Positions 27,001 to 39,937 of a DNA stretch of 64,000 nt are shown here, piece by piece; position 1 is the stretch's first letter, and every line of letters begins with the position of its first letter. A program made the translations under genes and the position numbers. The notes beneath the pieces are model-generated. The model ran no database searches. It saw nothing but the letters and a program-made list of their open reading frames with translations, and had not been told where the DNA came from. Location of the stretch: contig CM049309.1 of assembly GCA_026874595.1 (NCBI GenBank), forward strand, positions 55,526,079 through 55,590,078, read 5' to 3'. This DNA is from Sipunculus nudus (lineage: Eukaryota > Annelida > Sipuncula > Golfingiida > Sipunculidae).

Positions 27001-30000
27001 TGACAGGTGTTTGCGGCTTTAACCGATTTGAATAACAAAGGTCACTACCCTTAAATACCATCTTCTATGATCTAAAGTCAAACAATAATGTATATTTCTT
27101 TTAAGTACAGATGCTACCGATTTTCCCGAACATAATGGCCAGCTCTCTGTGGCTTTTATTGTGCTCGCTTAGACTGTAATCTACTCGCGTCATGTATGTT
27201 CCATGACACGTTTGTATGTCAGAAGACAGGGCTTTCACTTTGTCTGAAGGGATTAATGCACTAGTGTTTGTTTGAGAGTTGGCCTGAGCTAGTCATTTTG
27301 AAGAAAAAATCGCTAATTTCAATTACATAAGTGTAATAATACTTATTGCAGATGGTTAACTGCAGCCGGCCACACATTGGAGCGTATGTTGCGCAACATC
27401 ATGCGCCACAACCTATTTCTTCATAAGTTTTCCTGAAACACGACCTCACACACACACACACATACGCAACATGTGCCCGAACGACTCAGTTTTTGTTGTG
27501 TCCATTTAAAGTGGCCTTCTATCATGGAGCCAGATGCCCCACACCATTTTGCTCAACAATATCCTACTGTGTAACCGGTTTTATTCTTTAAAGGACCGGG
27601 ATCTCCAGCAGTTATTGTGAAGGAGGGAACCACGGGTACGACGAAACACTCAGCAGTATGCACGTGAGTATGTTGCATGCCCCGGGCGGCACATTTTGGA
27701 GGGCGGCATTTCGGGGAATTAGTATAATAAGTGGCACGAGGATTTCCACAAAAAGTACAAATTTGACCTTTTTGTCCCATGTTCAAGTATTCCAGGGATT
27801 ATAAACTGGACATTTGAACCTACCAAATGATAAGCGAACAATTTGCACATTTTTTTGGGCGGCATTTCTGGGATTAAGTTTAATCAGTGGCTTAACGAGA
27901 TCCACAAAAAGTACAAATTTGGCCTCTTTGTCCCATGTTCAAGTATTCCAGGGATTATAAACTGGACAGTCGAACCTACAGAATGATTAGCGAACGAATT
28001 GTACATTTGTGGGGCGGTATTTCTGGGATTTACATTAGCAAAGAGATGTCTGCTCTTTAATATGTGGCGGAAGAATTCCCTGCCAGTGAATCCATATAAT
28101 TGCGTTGTTGTCAAATACAAGCCTATAACAAGGACATTTGAAACGATATGTTTCAATATGTAATCCAGTTTTGTAATGTTTTGTTATAGGTGGCAATTTC
28201 AAAGACCGCCCCGGGCGGCAATGAGGCTAGGTACGCCGCTGGTTGCATGTGTTCTTCTAGTCAAAGGATTTACTTTGGATTCTTGGAAAGGGAATTTAAC
28301 TATAAAGACAAAAAAATATGTCAAACTGTCAATGTTAGATACATATACCAACAAAGTATAAGGTATACAAAGTGCACTCATGAAAAATATATTTATATAA
28401 AGTCTATCCCCTCGAAACTTCAGGTTTTTCTTAAGTGTCAGTGCAATATCTAGTTAAGTTTACTATTGTGTGCGTCGATTTTATGTCAATAAATCCGTAT
28501 GCAAATCAGATTGTAAAGGATGATACCTTTGGTTTTTGCACAGAATGAAACATATTACACCTTGCATATGAATATAAATTATTATTTCCATTACGCAGGC
28601 GTTGTTTGTAGCTTACGGGAAGGATATTGCTCAGCTTGGAGAGGTTGACGCGTTTGATATCATTGAGATTTACAACTTAATGGCAGGTACGCTTCACCCA
28701 CCTTCAAACACTAATGATAGCCTAATGCAAGGTCCTACGGAGCATAGCTTATCGGGATCCAAGCTTTCAGAAAGATATTTATTCCAAGAATGTCATTTTA
28801 ATATTATATAACATTTTATGTTGTTGTCTAGAATGTAACAATTAGAAGTGTATACGTATTTTTTGCATGGTCAGATCTGCTTGGCATTACACCTTCCCCT
28901 AACAACGGAACTGCGGGATCATTAAGACATTTAATGAAGAACCCTTCGGCACTAACTACACCACCGCCACCAGAGGGCGCTTACTCTGCATGCCCCTTCC
29001 CTTCACGAGAGAAGGAAGAACAACGTCGTAACAGTACAAAATGTACATGTACAACAATGGCGGTATGGGGTGTTTTATAAAAAGACCTAGTCGATATGTC
29101 CACAATTAAGTGTAATTCCTATTTTAATTAATTTTTTCCATTTACTTTGAGCTGGACAAGAAAAACTTATAGTTAAACATAGACATTTTGCAAAAACAAA
29201 GTCTCCTGTTTAGATTCTATTTGCAAACTGAGTTTAAGGAAAGACTTGCACTATTTTCTTCAGAGCTTTAATATATTGTTAATTCACATGGACATATGCG
29301 AAGTTAATATTTTAGTTTATTATTATGTGTATTCCCTCATTTGAAAAGATGTAAAGTAGCATGAACTAATTTTTTTTCATACACAGACGTATACAAATAA
29401 ATTAGAAGAGGAGCTTAATGACCAGCTGGACCTTGATTCTGAAGAAACTGAGGAAGCATTAAAACAACACCTTCCGTTAGGAGTACCCGAGATCAAAATG
29501 ACGGACACCCAGCCCTGTCAGCTCACGCAGACAGATTATATTAGCGGTTACAGCCACGAGTACAGAATGCCACTGTGGACAGCTTACCAGCTTAACGGAG
29601 AGGTGAAAAGAGACTTGTTATATGAAGTTACTCACACATGCTCATTCAGAAATATTATATCAGTGGCCTCAGCCATAATACCAAATGTCACTGTGGTCAG
29701 ATTACCAGCTCGACGATTAGGAACGACAAAGTGAATGTAACGCCACTCAAACAACGACCAAGGCAATCAGTCCTCAATTCAAATATATCTTACCAGTTTA
29801 ACGGACTGTGCATTGCTCTTCGATGTATCAGTGGTCAAACCTTTTATATAACTCGTGCTCCATATACTGCCGCTGAATCATGGCCTTGCTCTATCAGAAT
29901 ATGTTTCAGATATTCACTTTAAAAGATACAACGATCAAGGTTCCTCTTCATACCGGTCTTCTTTCTGATACCAGGGCATTTCCCTCGCTGTTATTCTTAT

Positions 30001-33000
30001 GTATAGATAATGACTTTCTATTTCTCGTTACCATCTTTTGTTAGAACTGCTTTCTAATCTTTTGAATTCTTCAGTACCTTCAATTTATTATTTATCCGAA
30101 GAGCAGTCTTTTAATCATAATCCGGGAGAGGTATAGTGACAATTTTTTTTGTATTTTTTGTTACCCTTGATAAAGTTATGTGTCGTAAAGAATCTTGTGA
30201 ATACCTTCTCGCAGCTTTAAGAAAAATGTCTAAATTGTTCGGATTTTGGTTTTTAAGGACGAATTTGAGAGGCCAAACCTGAAATCACGACTCGACCTAC
30301 TGATTCCTGACTGCTCACGAGCTGATGTTCGCCTTCCTGTCAATAAGAGAACCGAATGTTCCTCCTACAATGATCCGGATAAAGATATAGTGCCGGGCTT
30401 CCTCTTCCCGCCAGGTCAATAATATTTATTTTGTATTGGTCACTTATAAGTGTATGTTGGTATTTATAAATAATTAAATACTGCTGTGCAGTCAATGCTT
30501 AAACAGAATGAGGAAAGTAAGAGGGGTACGTGGTTTGGTTAATTAATAAAGACTCTTTAAACGTCTTAGAAAATACTTTGTTGTTTGATATTTTCCGGAC
30601 AATTTTCAAGTGTACTGAAGTTTGGATCAGGACCCCTGTCTCCCTGCCTTGAAGAAAACTGAAGATAAAGCAAAAGACTAAATAATGCCCAGGAGACCAC
30701 CCAGAGATTTCAAAAGAAGTTATGAATAAGATGCAATTCTAGAAAGATTAGTTTACAAACCTCCATTTTTTTCATAATCAGAGAGGTCATGCATTGTGTT
30801 AATTATCATCTATATTTTGCGTTATCCATCCTGAATTATATGATAATGAACTAATTAAAATATCCCCATTTATAATTATGCAGGGTTTTCAATCTCCACT
30901 GAGTCTCAGTTTGACGCCTTGGTTTCTTCAAACATGGTGCCGATGTTCAGAGGATTCGCAGACGGTAAATAAATTACACCTTATCATTTAATGTTCTATT
31001 GACAACATAACCGTTATTATTTTTAAACATATAACATTACATATATCACAAATATATTTAACCTATTGGGATTCTACATTACATTACATGGATCATGCAT
31101 GTTGTTTGGATGAGGCTATGTATATGTATACGTAATATAATTTTGCCCTTTGCTATGACTCGGAATGAAATCATCAGTACCTTCTTATAATTCAAAAGTG
31201 CTTAATCTACGATGAATGGAAGAACATCTATATTACAGGAATCTGGAAGGACGCAATGTTACTTGTAGAAGAATATTCGTTTAAATATAAAACTGTCCAC
31301 GTGACGGCCGGCCCTCTGTTTGATTATGATGCTGATGGGCACAGAGACCCACTGGACTCCATCACAGAGTGAGTATTCTTAACTGTATAAATCTCCAAGT
31401 GACTCCCGGACCTCTGTGACAATTAACGATGCTGACCTACAGGTCTCCCTTGGGTCAAGGGATGGGCGGTGTGTTGGCATATAATTTGACACATGCAGAG
31501 GATCGCACAAAGAGAAATCACACAAGCCTCCTGGCCTGTAAAAAGCGAAAAAAAAATCAGATGTCAACACACGTACTTATACATAATTTTCTTATTTACC
31601 TTATAATGTGTATGACCTTTATAATCTTCTTATTCATAATTTGGTTGTGAATACAATAAAAAAAAAAATAAATTTTTTTTTGCATCGTGATTTACAATTT
31701 CTTGAGCATTAATAATACTTGTTATGAATTGGAAATAGCTCTTGAATGGCTTACCATGTTATAACCGTCACAAGAAAATCCACTCATTTTCATTCTTAAT
31801 AGCCAGGCAGACGTATCAGGTTTCTGCAAAGTGAAAAAAAAAAATGGATGGGGATTTTAGTCTATCCTTGGTAATAATTAGTCCCTGCAACACCAGGCTA
31901 ATCAGTGAATGCCTTCAGTGAATGTGTAATTAAGTATGACCAAACATGGATAGAGTCAGATTTGTTCCTTAGGCTCAGACCCATGTGTTGAAAACCCGAA
32001 TTCGATCATAATCAGCATATAATAAATATGATATATGTGCGTGTATTTTTTTCACAAATATATACAAATATATGGAATAAATTATCTGGTCTTATTATTT
32101 AAAATGTATTTGTAGCTTGCTCATGATCAGGTGGTAAATACAAACAAAACATCTTGGATTCTTTGCTTTGCTATAGACATTTCCAAGTGCATTATTAACA
32201 CATGTTATTAATCTCTCTGGAATAATTTACCATGTCATAATCGTCGGCCCTTTTCAAATGAAAAATAAATCCTTCTGTTCATTTGGTCTCTTGCTTGTCA
32301 GGCAGACGTTTCTGGTTACTACAGGAGTGATTTTAGTCTACGCTCGATATATATTAGTCAATGCAACACCAGGATAATTAGAGGGCACCTTCAGTGAATA
32401 TTTATTTAAGTGTGACCAAATCTTGATGATGCAGTCCGTTTTGTTTCTCAGGCCCATGATTTGAAAACCCAATTCAATAGTTTATTATTGCACCTACTAG
32501 CTATACTCAAAGCAGACTTCTCGATATAACTTGTCCTTATGGCGTTTGTATGTTAAATTATTTGTCAAACAATTTCAAGGAACGGCTGAGGATAGTGCAA
32601 TATTGAATATATTCTGGCTTGTTTAATTTGAATCACTGAAGCCGACTGATTTTGTTTGGTGACTGTTTTGTTATAAGCGATCATTTTCCTCTTACAGTGG
32701 TTGGAACTATTTCTATATCTACGTCATCTGTATTTCTATGAACTGGTATTCCTCATGGCTACAAAGATTTCATGCACAAAATACAAATAGCGTGTTTAAC
32801 ACCGGCCTGTATCTATATGTTTAGTTTAAGTTGGCTTAAATTTGCAATAACAGACTCATTTGGTACATTAAGTCGCTGGACAGTAAATCTCAAGACAGAT
32901 AACCTCAACATTCTTCACATGAAAATATATGTAAACATAAATCTTACCTCAGGTTACTGACGTTTCTAACATCTCTGTAGAGCAAAACACCGACCGATCA

Positions 33001-34505
33001 ATCGTTGGCCTCAAAATTAAAATTAACAGCGCTTGCGTGTCCTAATCATGGGGACATCAGGTCACAACACAGGTTCCATCTGGAACCCTATTTTAGGTAA
33101 TGATCAATGCACGTACCTCAAAGTGCCAGATGGAACCGCTTCACAGAGAAAATGGTTCTAAACAGAACCAACCATGTGGGTTCTTAAAAGAACCATCAAG
33201 AACCCATTCTTCATAGAGTGTATGCGTATTTTCAGGAGAGTTGGGGTCGACAAAATTCCAGTGCCATCACATTATTACGTGGTTCTGACGAAGTGTGAGA
33301 CCGACCCCTGTGCGAAGCTTCAAACAATGTCAATGATCATCCCTCACAAAAAGAGAGTCGGCAACTGTCGTGTAAGCAGACTGAATATAAGCTTGTATAA
33401 ACATAGGCGTTGCTGCATTAAAATCAGCTTTCACATTAACAACCTATGTAGGGATGATGCCATATACACTCCCGCCTTCCGTCATGGTAGTGCTGGCAAT
33501 GAATGAGCAGGGAACCTATTATTATAAAATTATGATTTATCCTCTTTTCTCTAGAAATTATTGTTTATATATAAGGCAGTGAATTGTCTATTTCTAATGC
33601 ATAGTACAGTGATCAATACAAACTTTTACTCTTCATCGCTCTTCCCTGATGAAACACACGTACATATTTAATCGTTACAGGAGAACGACACTTTTTCTTA
33701 CCTACAACTGAACACGGCCCGGGCGCGAGACGTGGAGCTGCTTACCGGACTCAGCCTCTTCACCTCCGTCTCCCAGCAACAACGAATACAGATGTTGATT
33801 CACCTGGAAGAACATCTGTGGGACAGAAACTCCTGGTTAGACCAGGACAAGTGCACTGTACATGACAACAGTAACTGTCCGGCGGGGTGAGTCAAAAAGA
33901 CACGGCTTAGGCCAAAATAAAAAAAAGGTATGGTTCTCAGGCACTTTTTTTCAGAAATCAATGCGGGCGGGCGCTTTTTTTGTTTTAAATTTTTTGGTAT
34001 GTTTCGATAAAAATGTCAAATGATAAGGGAAAAGCATGAAAATAACAGTTTTATTTTGCTAAATAAGTAAAAGCACTACAAAACAAAGGAAATTGTATGG
34101 TTTTATCTTCTTGAAAGAAATGTCGGAGCGGCAGCAGCTCAAAACTGGAAAGTTTTTATTGAAAATCAAAATAAAAATTTTTGATGCGGGGGTTTAAATT
34201 TGATGCGGGCGGTGCCTGAGAACCATACCTTTAACTTTTTTGGCCTTACACATCTTTGCTTTTTATTCTTTTTCCTTGGGACATATAGACATTTCCTAGA
34301 CATATACATATTTTATCAAAATCATATCACGTCTTACGTTTGTACATTGTCTAAGCTTAGAATTTATGTGAAATATGACATAAACTTGGCAGCCGAACAA
34401 TATAATTTTGGTTTCACTTTCTTCTGTGTCCAAATATCCTTTAAACGAATAGTTCCTCAATGATACAGGAGCAAAATTATCAGACTAGTTAGCTATATAT
34501 AAATA

Positions 34506-34565
<60 letters not shown>

Positions 34566-36370
34566 GTTATCTGCGGGGCCCGATGAATGCCGTTCTCATC
34601 ATTTGCGAACTGCAAAGAACAAATAAGGCACACAAACCAACAAGAATGAAACTAACTGCATGTGGAATTAACTTACTACCGGAGAAAATCGGTTTCACGA
34701 CATTCCAGCTCCACTCATGAGAACCAAGATCAATGATGACATATAAAACAGAGAATTTAAAAAACGGGTATTGATTGGTTCTTTATGACATAAATATTTA
34801 AAAAAATGTAAACTTCAAAGAATGGCCAGTGATGGATGCTGATGCCACTATATTAGATACAAGACCAAGATGTATTTTCGTTTTTTTTCCCATCATGTTA
34901 TATGTATAATCCCATATAAGGCCTGTAAAATCCATTTCTCACCAATGCCTGATTAAAAACACTGGTCACCAAATTTCAGCGGGCACAGTGGTACGCACTT
35001 GAAAGAATTAACAACAAGAGAACTCTTTCTGATGGCACTGGGGTAATTTATATTAAAATGTATCATCCTACTGCAGAACTCATCCTCTTCTGTTGATTTC
35101 GTATGATGGATTTAAACCTGATTATCTGACGAGGAATCTTACGCCGACCATTCAAAGGCTGTATGACTGTGGAACGTCGGCCCCGGCTATGAGGAGCGTG
35201 TACCCAACGCTCACATTTCCTAACCACTACTCACAGGTTACGGTTAGTAGCTTCATTGTTATTACACGTGGTGTAGTTCACCGACCCTTAGCTATTTCTA
35301 GATCATCAAAAATAGTTGCAATAACTGACCAATTATATCTGACTAAACTCTCCCATGCCGCTACTTTGGTAAATGGAGTACTGATTTGAAGCGGCTTACT
35401 AATTGAAAATGCAAGACTTGTTATGACTGAATTATAAAAGTTAAGGATATAAGCATGATGTGTACATGTAAAAAGTTGTCCACAATTAAGAGGCAACACA
35501 ATCCTATGTTAGAAGTGTTACAACTCTAGGGTTCCTTTCACCTGGCTCTGTTGTCGAATCCTTGTGTGTGATATTTGGCATGCAATAAGATATTCTTTTT
35601 TTTCGTGAGGTTTACCGTATTCTTAACAATTGCAAAGGCGTGTAAGTCATTACAAATAAGTATTTCACATAATCTGTACTGTTAGAGATACATTAACTGA
35701 GACTAAGCAGACGTTAATCAGCATTTATTGACTTACAATTCGCCAGTGAACCAATAAACTAATTGACTCATGCAAGTTTGAATATTATTAAAGATTTTCC
35801 TTATGTTATCCTTGAATAAAGACAGCCTCATTAAATACCCTACGATTTGATTTAGTTGTAATAAAAAATTAAGAGTCAGACTAAATCTGCTCGCTAGATA
35901 AGTGGTCAAATATATTTGGAATGAGCAACATACCCCCGGTTACAGATTCATTCTATGTTTCCTGTTCGCTGTTTGTCACTGAACTTCAGTGTACCTAACT
36001 AAAGCTAATTCACAACTAAACGGAACTAAAAGTTCCTGGCCTCTGACCCCGCTAAACTTAACGTGGCTGGTGCATGTAAAGAGTCCACTAACCACGAAAG
36101 GTAAATTGGATCACATCGGGACTACTACAAACAGCTTATGGATATCTTTTAGTTATTATGTTATTGGATGGTTCAGTTTTGTTTATTTAGTCTCATATAT
36201 GCTGCTTGCAGGGTCTGTACCCCGAGAGTAATGGCATTATCGGCAACAGCATGTATGACTTGTCACTGGATGCTTACTTCTCTCTATATACAGACAACAA
36301 ATCAGATCCAAGATGGTGGCATGGAGAACCAGTAGGTGTACCACGTGGCGGAGTCATTTACACATGAAAT

Positions 36371-36435
<65 letters not shown>

Positions 36436-38759
36436 CACTTAAATTTTCATGTCTGTTTGTTTGTCCCAGAAAACCTGCAGAAACGGCCATGACAGTGGGC
36501 CAGTTTTGCTTTCAGCGTCAGTCACATGCCGTAAATTACAGAATGCACAACAACGGCTTTTCCTCTTGCACACAATTGAATCCCCGGCAGCATAACATCA
36601 AAGGTCTCTCGGTCTGTCGCGCTCTCCATCTCGCGATTGCTGACCTTCACCATGGCCCATTACCACAAAGACATAAAAAATTGGTTTCGTATCGACCATC
36701 AGACGTCGCTACCTTACGGGTCTTGTGAGTTCGCTACCTTATGGGTCATGGGACACCCTATAGGCGGCAATATACCATTCCTCTGCAACGGGACCTAGTT
36801 ACTGATATTTGTTTAGAGGTGCGGCCCGGTCCGGTCAACAATTTTGGACTGTACCGGACCGGACCACTAACATAAAATTCCTGACCGCTTATCCCTGGAC
36901 ATAACCGGTCCGGGCCGGACCGCAATACCTAATGATTTAAGGTAAACATATGTCTTAACGGATTTATACACTCTAAAAAATAATGGTTCCAGACGGAACC
37001 CAAAAGGGTTCTTCGCAATGAACTGAGTGGGGAAACTTCAAAGGTTCTAACTTGAACCTCCAATGCATGGTTCTTTATGAACCATCAAAGGGTTCTTTCA
37101 TGAAACCTTACGGGTTCCATGTGGAACCTCATTGAAAGTTTATTGGGGAACTTTCAAGTTCTTGATAATGGACTGAGTGGGGAACCTTAATGGGTTCTTT
37201 GTGGAACCTTCTTCCATGGTTCTTTCTCGAAGTTTCCATAGTTTAACCTTCAAATCTTGCAATGAGGACAAGGTGTAACTAACCTCTCAAAGAAAGACTC
37301 TTAAGCTAGGTAAAATGAATTTAAAACAATAGTAACATTATATACGTATTATTTTATATTTTTATTCTCTGAGTAACCAGGGTCATTTTTATTATTAATT
37401 ATATGACTGAAGTGACATATAAAGCAAGAGAATCATTGTTCCCTGTTGTGTGCACAATACTGTAACCTCTGTGTCACTTTGTATCATATTATAATAAGGC
37501 TAACCTCATTAAATGCATAGTCCTATATACACCCTATATATAAAATCATTTACATTAGCTTAATAAATTTTCTATTTTCAAATCGCACTTTAAACACTAC
37601 ACAACTATCCAGCTAGTGTCAATTCGCAAACATCCCCGCCCAGCGAGTTCTTTTAATCAGCTCGCCCCACCCTACAAAATTTGGTTTGTCTTCTTGCCAC
37701 CATGTCCCACACAGTAACAAATATTCCACTGTTGACAAATTATTTTCAAAGATTGTGATTTTATATTTGTCTTAATAATGATTAAGCCCAGATTTGCGAT
37801 TCACGTACATAGATTATAATACATGTATTGTGTATGTATACATGCTGTGTATGTGATATTCGGTTTTACTTAATATTTGAACAAATAGATGTATTGAAAA
37901 AAAAATATATAGAATAAACGCAGAAAAACCAACTACAATTTTATTTAAATTAATTTTAATAATATTTTGACAATTGGACCCGACCGCTCGGGCTAGACCA
38001 TCTATTGGGCCGGACCGCCTACAACTGGATCGTACCAGAACCGACCGTTTATGTTTATATTTCTTCATTTTGTTTTCCTTGCATTATCTTTAAAACAATG
38101 CCGTCTGACACAAGAAGGAAAGTACACAAAACGAACACATACTTCACCGTGATAAAGGGCTGTTTATGGCTGTTAACGTCTCAGTCACATAGTAGAAAAA
38201 AATATGGATTAAATTAATGATAATTTATGATGCTGAATATATACATGGTAATATGGCTGTAACATGAGTTTTTGTTTAACGTCTATTTTAGTTTTGGAAC
38301 ACTGTCGAGAAAAATAACATGACCAGCATGACTCTGATGTGGGTTGGATCTGACTATGCAATACAAAGTTGGTATCTTGATTTGCGTTTACAAATATTCT
38401 CTTTACCAATATTTTCTCATTTTCATTTATGTAATTATTAAAAATAAGATATATTTATATTATTAAATTTTAAACATTTTAAATGATCGTGCATACGCAC
38501 GTTTGTATACAATATAAATCACCTTTTTAAATGTCAGTTACTTTTCAGACATGAGACCGACACGTTACCAGGTCTATAACGGGTGAGTGCTTTTATTTTT
38601 TTTTCATAAAAAAATGTTGCTTGTCGTTCTTTATGGTATAGTGAATGTGAAGTGTTGCGTTCTTTAAAATAGTATTCAGAAGAAGATGTGGTAGTAAAGG
38701 ATTTGGTAACCACTGGTGACCATTGCTAAGGATAAGGAAATCATCCTTTTTCCCAGAAT

Positions 38760-38803
<44 letters not shown>

Positions 38804-39881
38804 TAGAGAGATGACACAATTTTTTTTTATCAAATCTGTATATTAATGTAATGATGAAAACATAACCAGAGACGGTTGGGCGGTTCCGAGAGCTAGACGG
38901 GGTACTTTATCACTTTCAGCTTGGGCCCTGTTGATTCTGTTAGTCACGTGGGTTAATGCGGAAGTTCTTCCGGTTAGAAGAAGACTGCGAATCGGATGTG
39001 ACTGGGCATTCTAAATATGTAGGCGCGGGTCCTGTGGGAGCTCTTCAAGCCTTATTATGTGGGTCATTGCTGGTGTTTTTGGGTCTCGAGTGCTCCTTGG
39101 TCTTTTTAATGGATTTCTTCAGAGTGCCTGGCAAGTTACTCAAGTTTGATATTGCTCCTGAAGTTAGGTGTTAATATATTTTGGATTGCAAAATTTCTCA
39201 GGTCAGCCTCAGGGTATTCTGTCACATTCGGATTATCCGTATACAGTAGTGGTCCATAAGTTGGCAAGACACTTTTCAAGCAAGCATTGTATTAGGCATT
39301 CTTCAGCCCCATCCGTGTTATGAGGGTGGGTGCTCCAGGTTGTTACGTAAACCCTTGCAACTAAGACTTGGACAGCATGATACTTAGTTATCATAGTGTG
39401 CCAAGAGGAGTCATCCAAGGAATCTACAAATTCACCAATATTCACAATGAAATTCGCCTCTGTAATTATGTAAGTTGATGACTAATCATATTTTACAGAA
39501 CGATAGATAACGATGACCGGGTGGACATGGTTCTGTCTTGGTTGGACGGTTCTGAGGGCGTGAAACCGGACTTTATCACTCTCTACTTCAGCTCTGTTGA
39601 TTATGCTGGGCATGGTGGAGGCCCTGAAAGTGGAATGGTAGGTGTTTAGATTTTATACGACATGGCCATTTACTGAAGATATAGTATAAATTAATGCCAA
39701 CAAGTAGATTTTGTTGGAGAAACAACTTTGGTTACTATCTTAAATGTTGGCCATAAATAATAACACTTGACAGTGGTCTTCGCTGAGCTTTGCCCATTAA
39801 TAGCGAAATTGTGGTAATTTAAGCTTCGCTATCATGTCGGCATTTATATCATGCTTGTACATGCCTGCACATATGGATATA

Positions 39882-39937
<56 letters not shown>

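Noticed and set aside
27609-27663. Shorter version of the GNHG exon
   Set aside because: In frame, but the acceptor at 27594 gives the same spacing as module 2 and has a better pyrimidine tract.
33887-35076. Splitting the locus into two separate tandem ENPP genes
   Set aside because: No stop ends the first module before its donor, and no start, signal or TM exon precedes the second; splice phases fit one transcript. Kept as the main alternative.
36336-36728. 130-residue open frame on the + strand
   Set aside because: Its N-terminal part is translated (TA)n (YIYIYI) and the rest has no family pattern; it lies within an intron of the ENPP gene.
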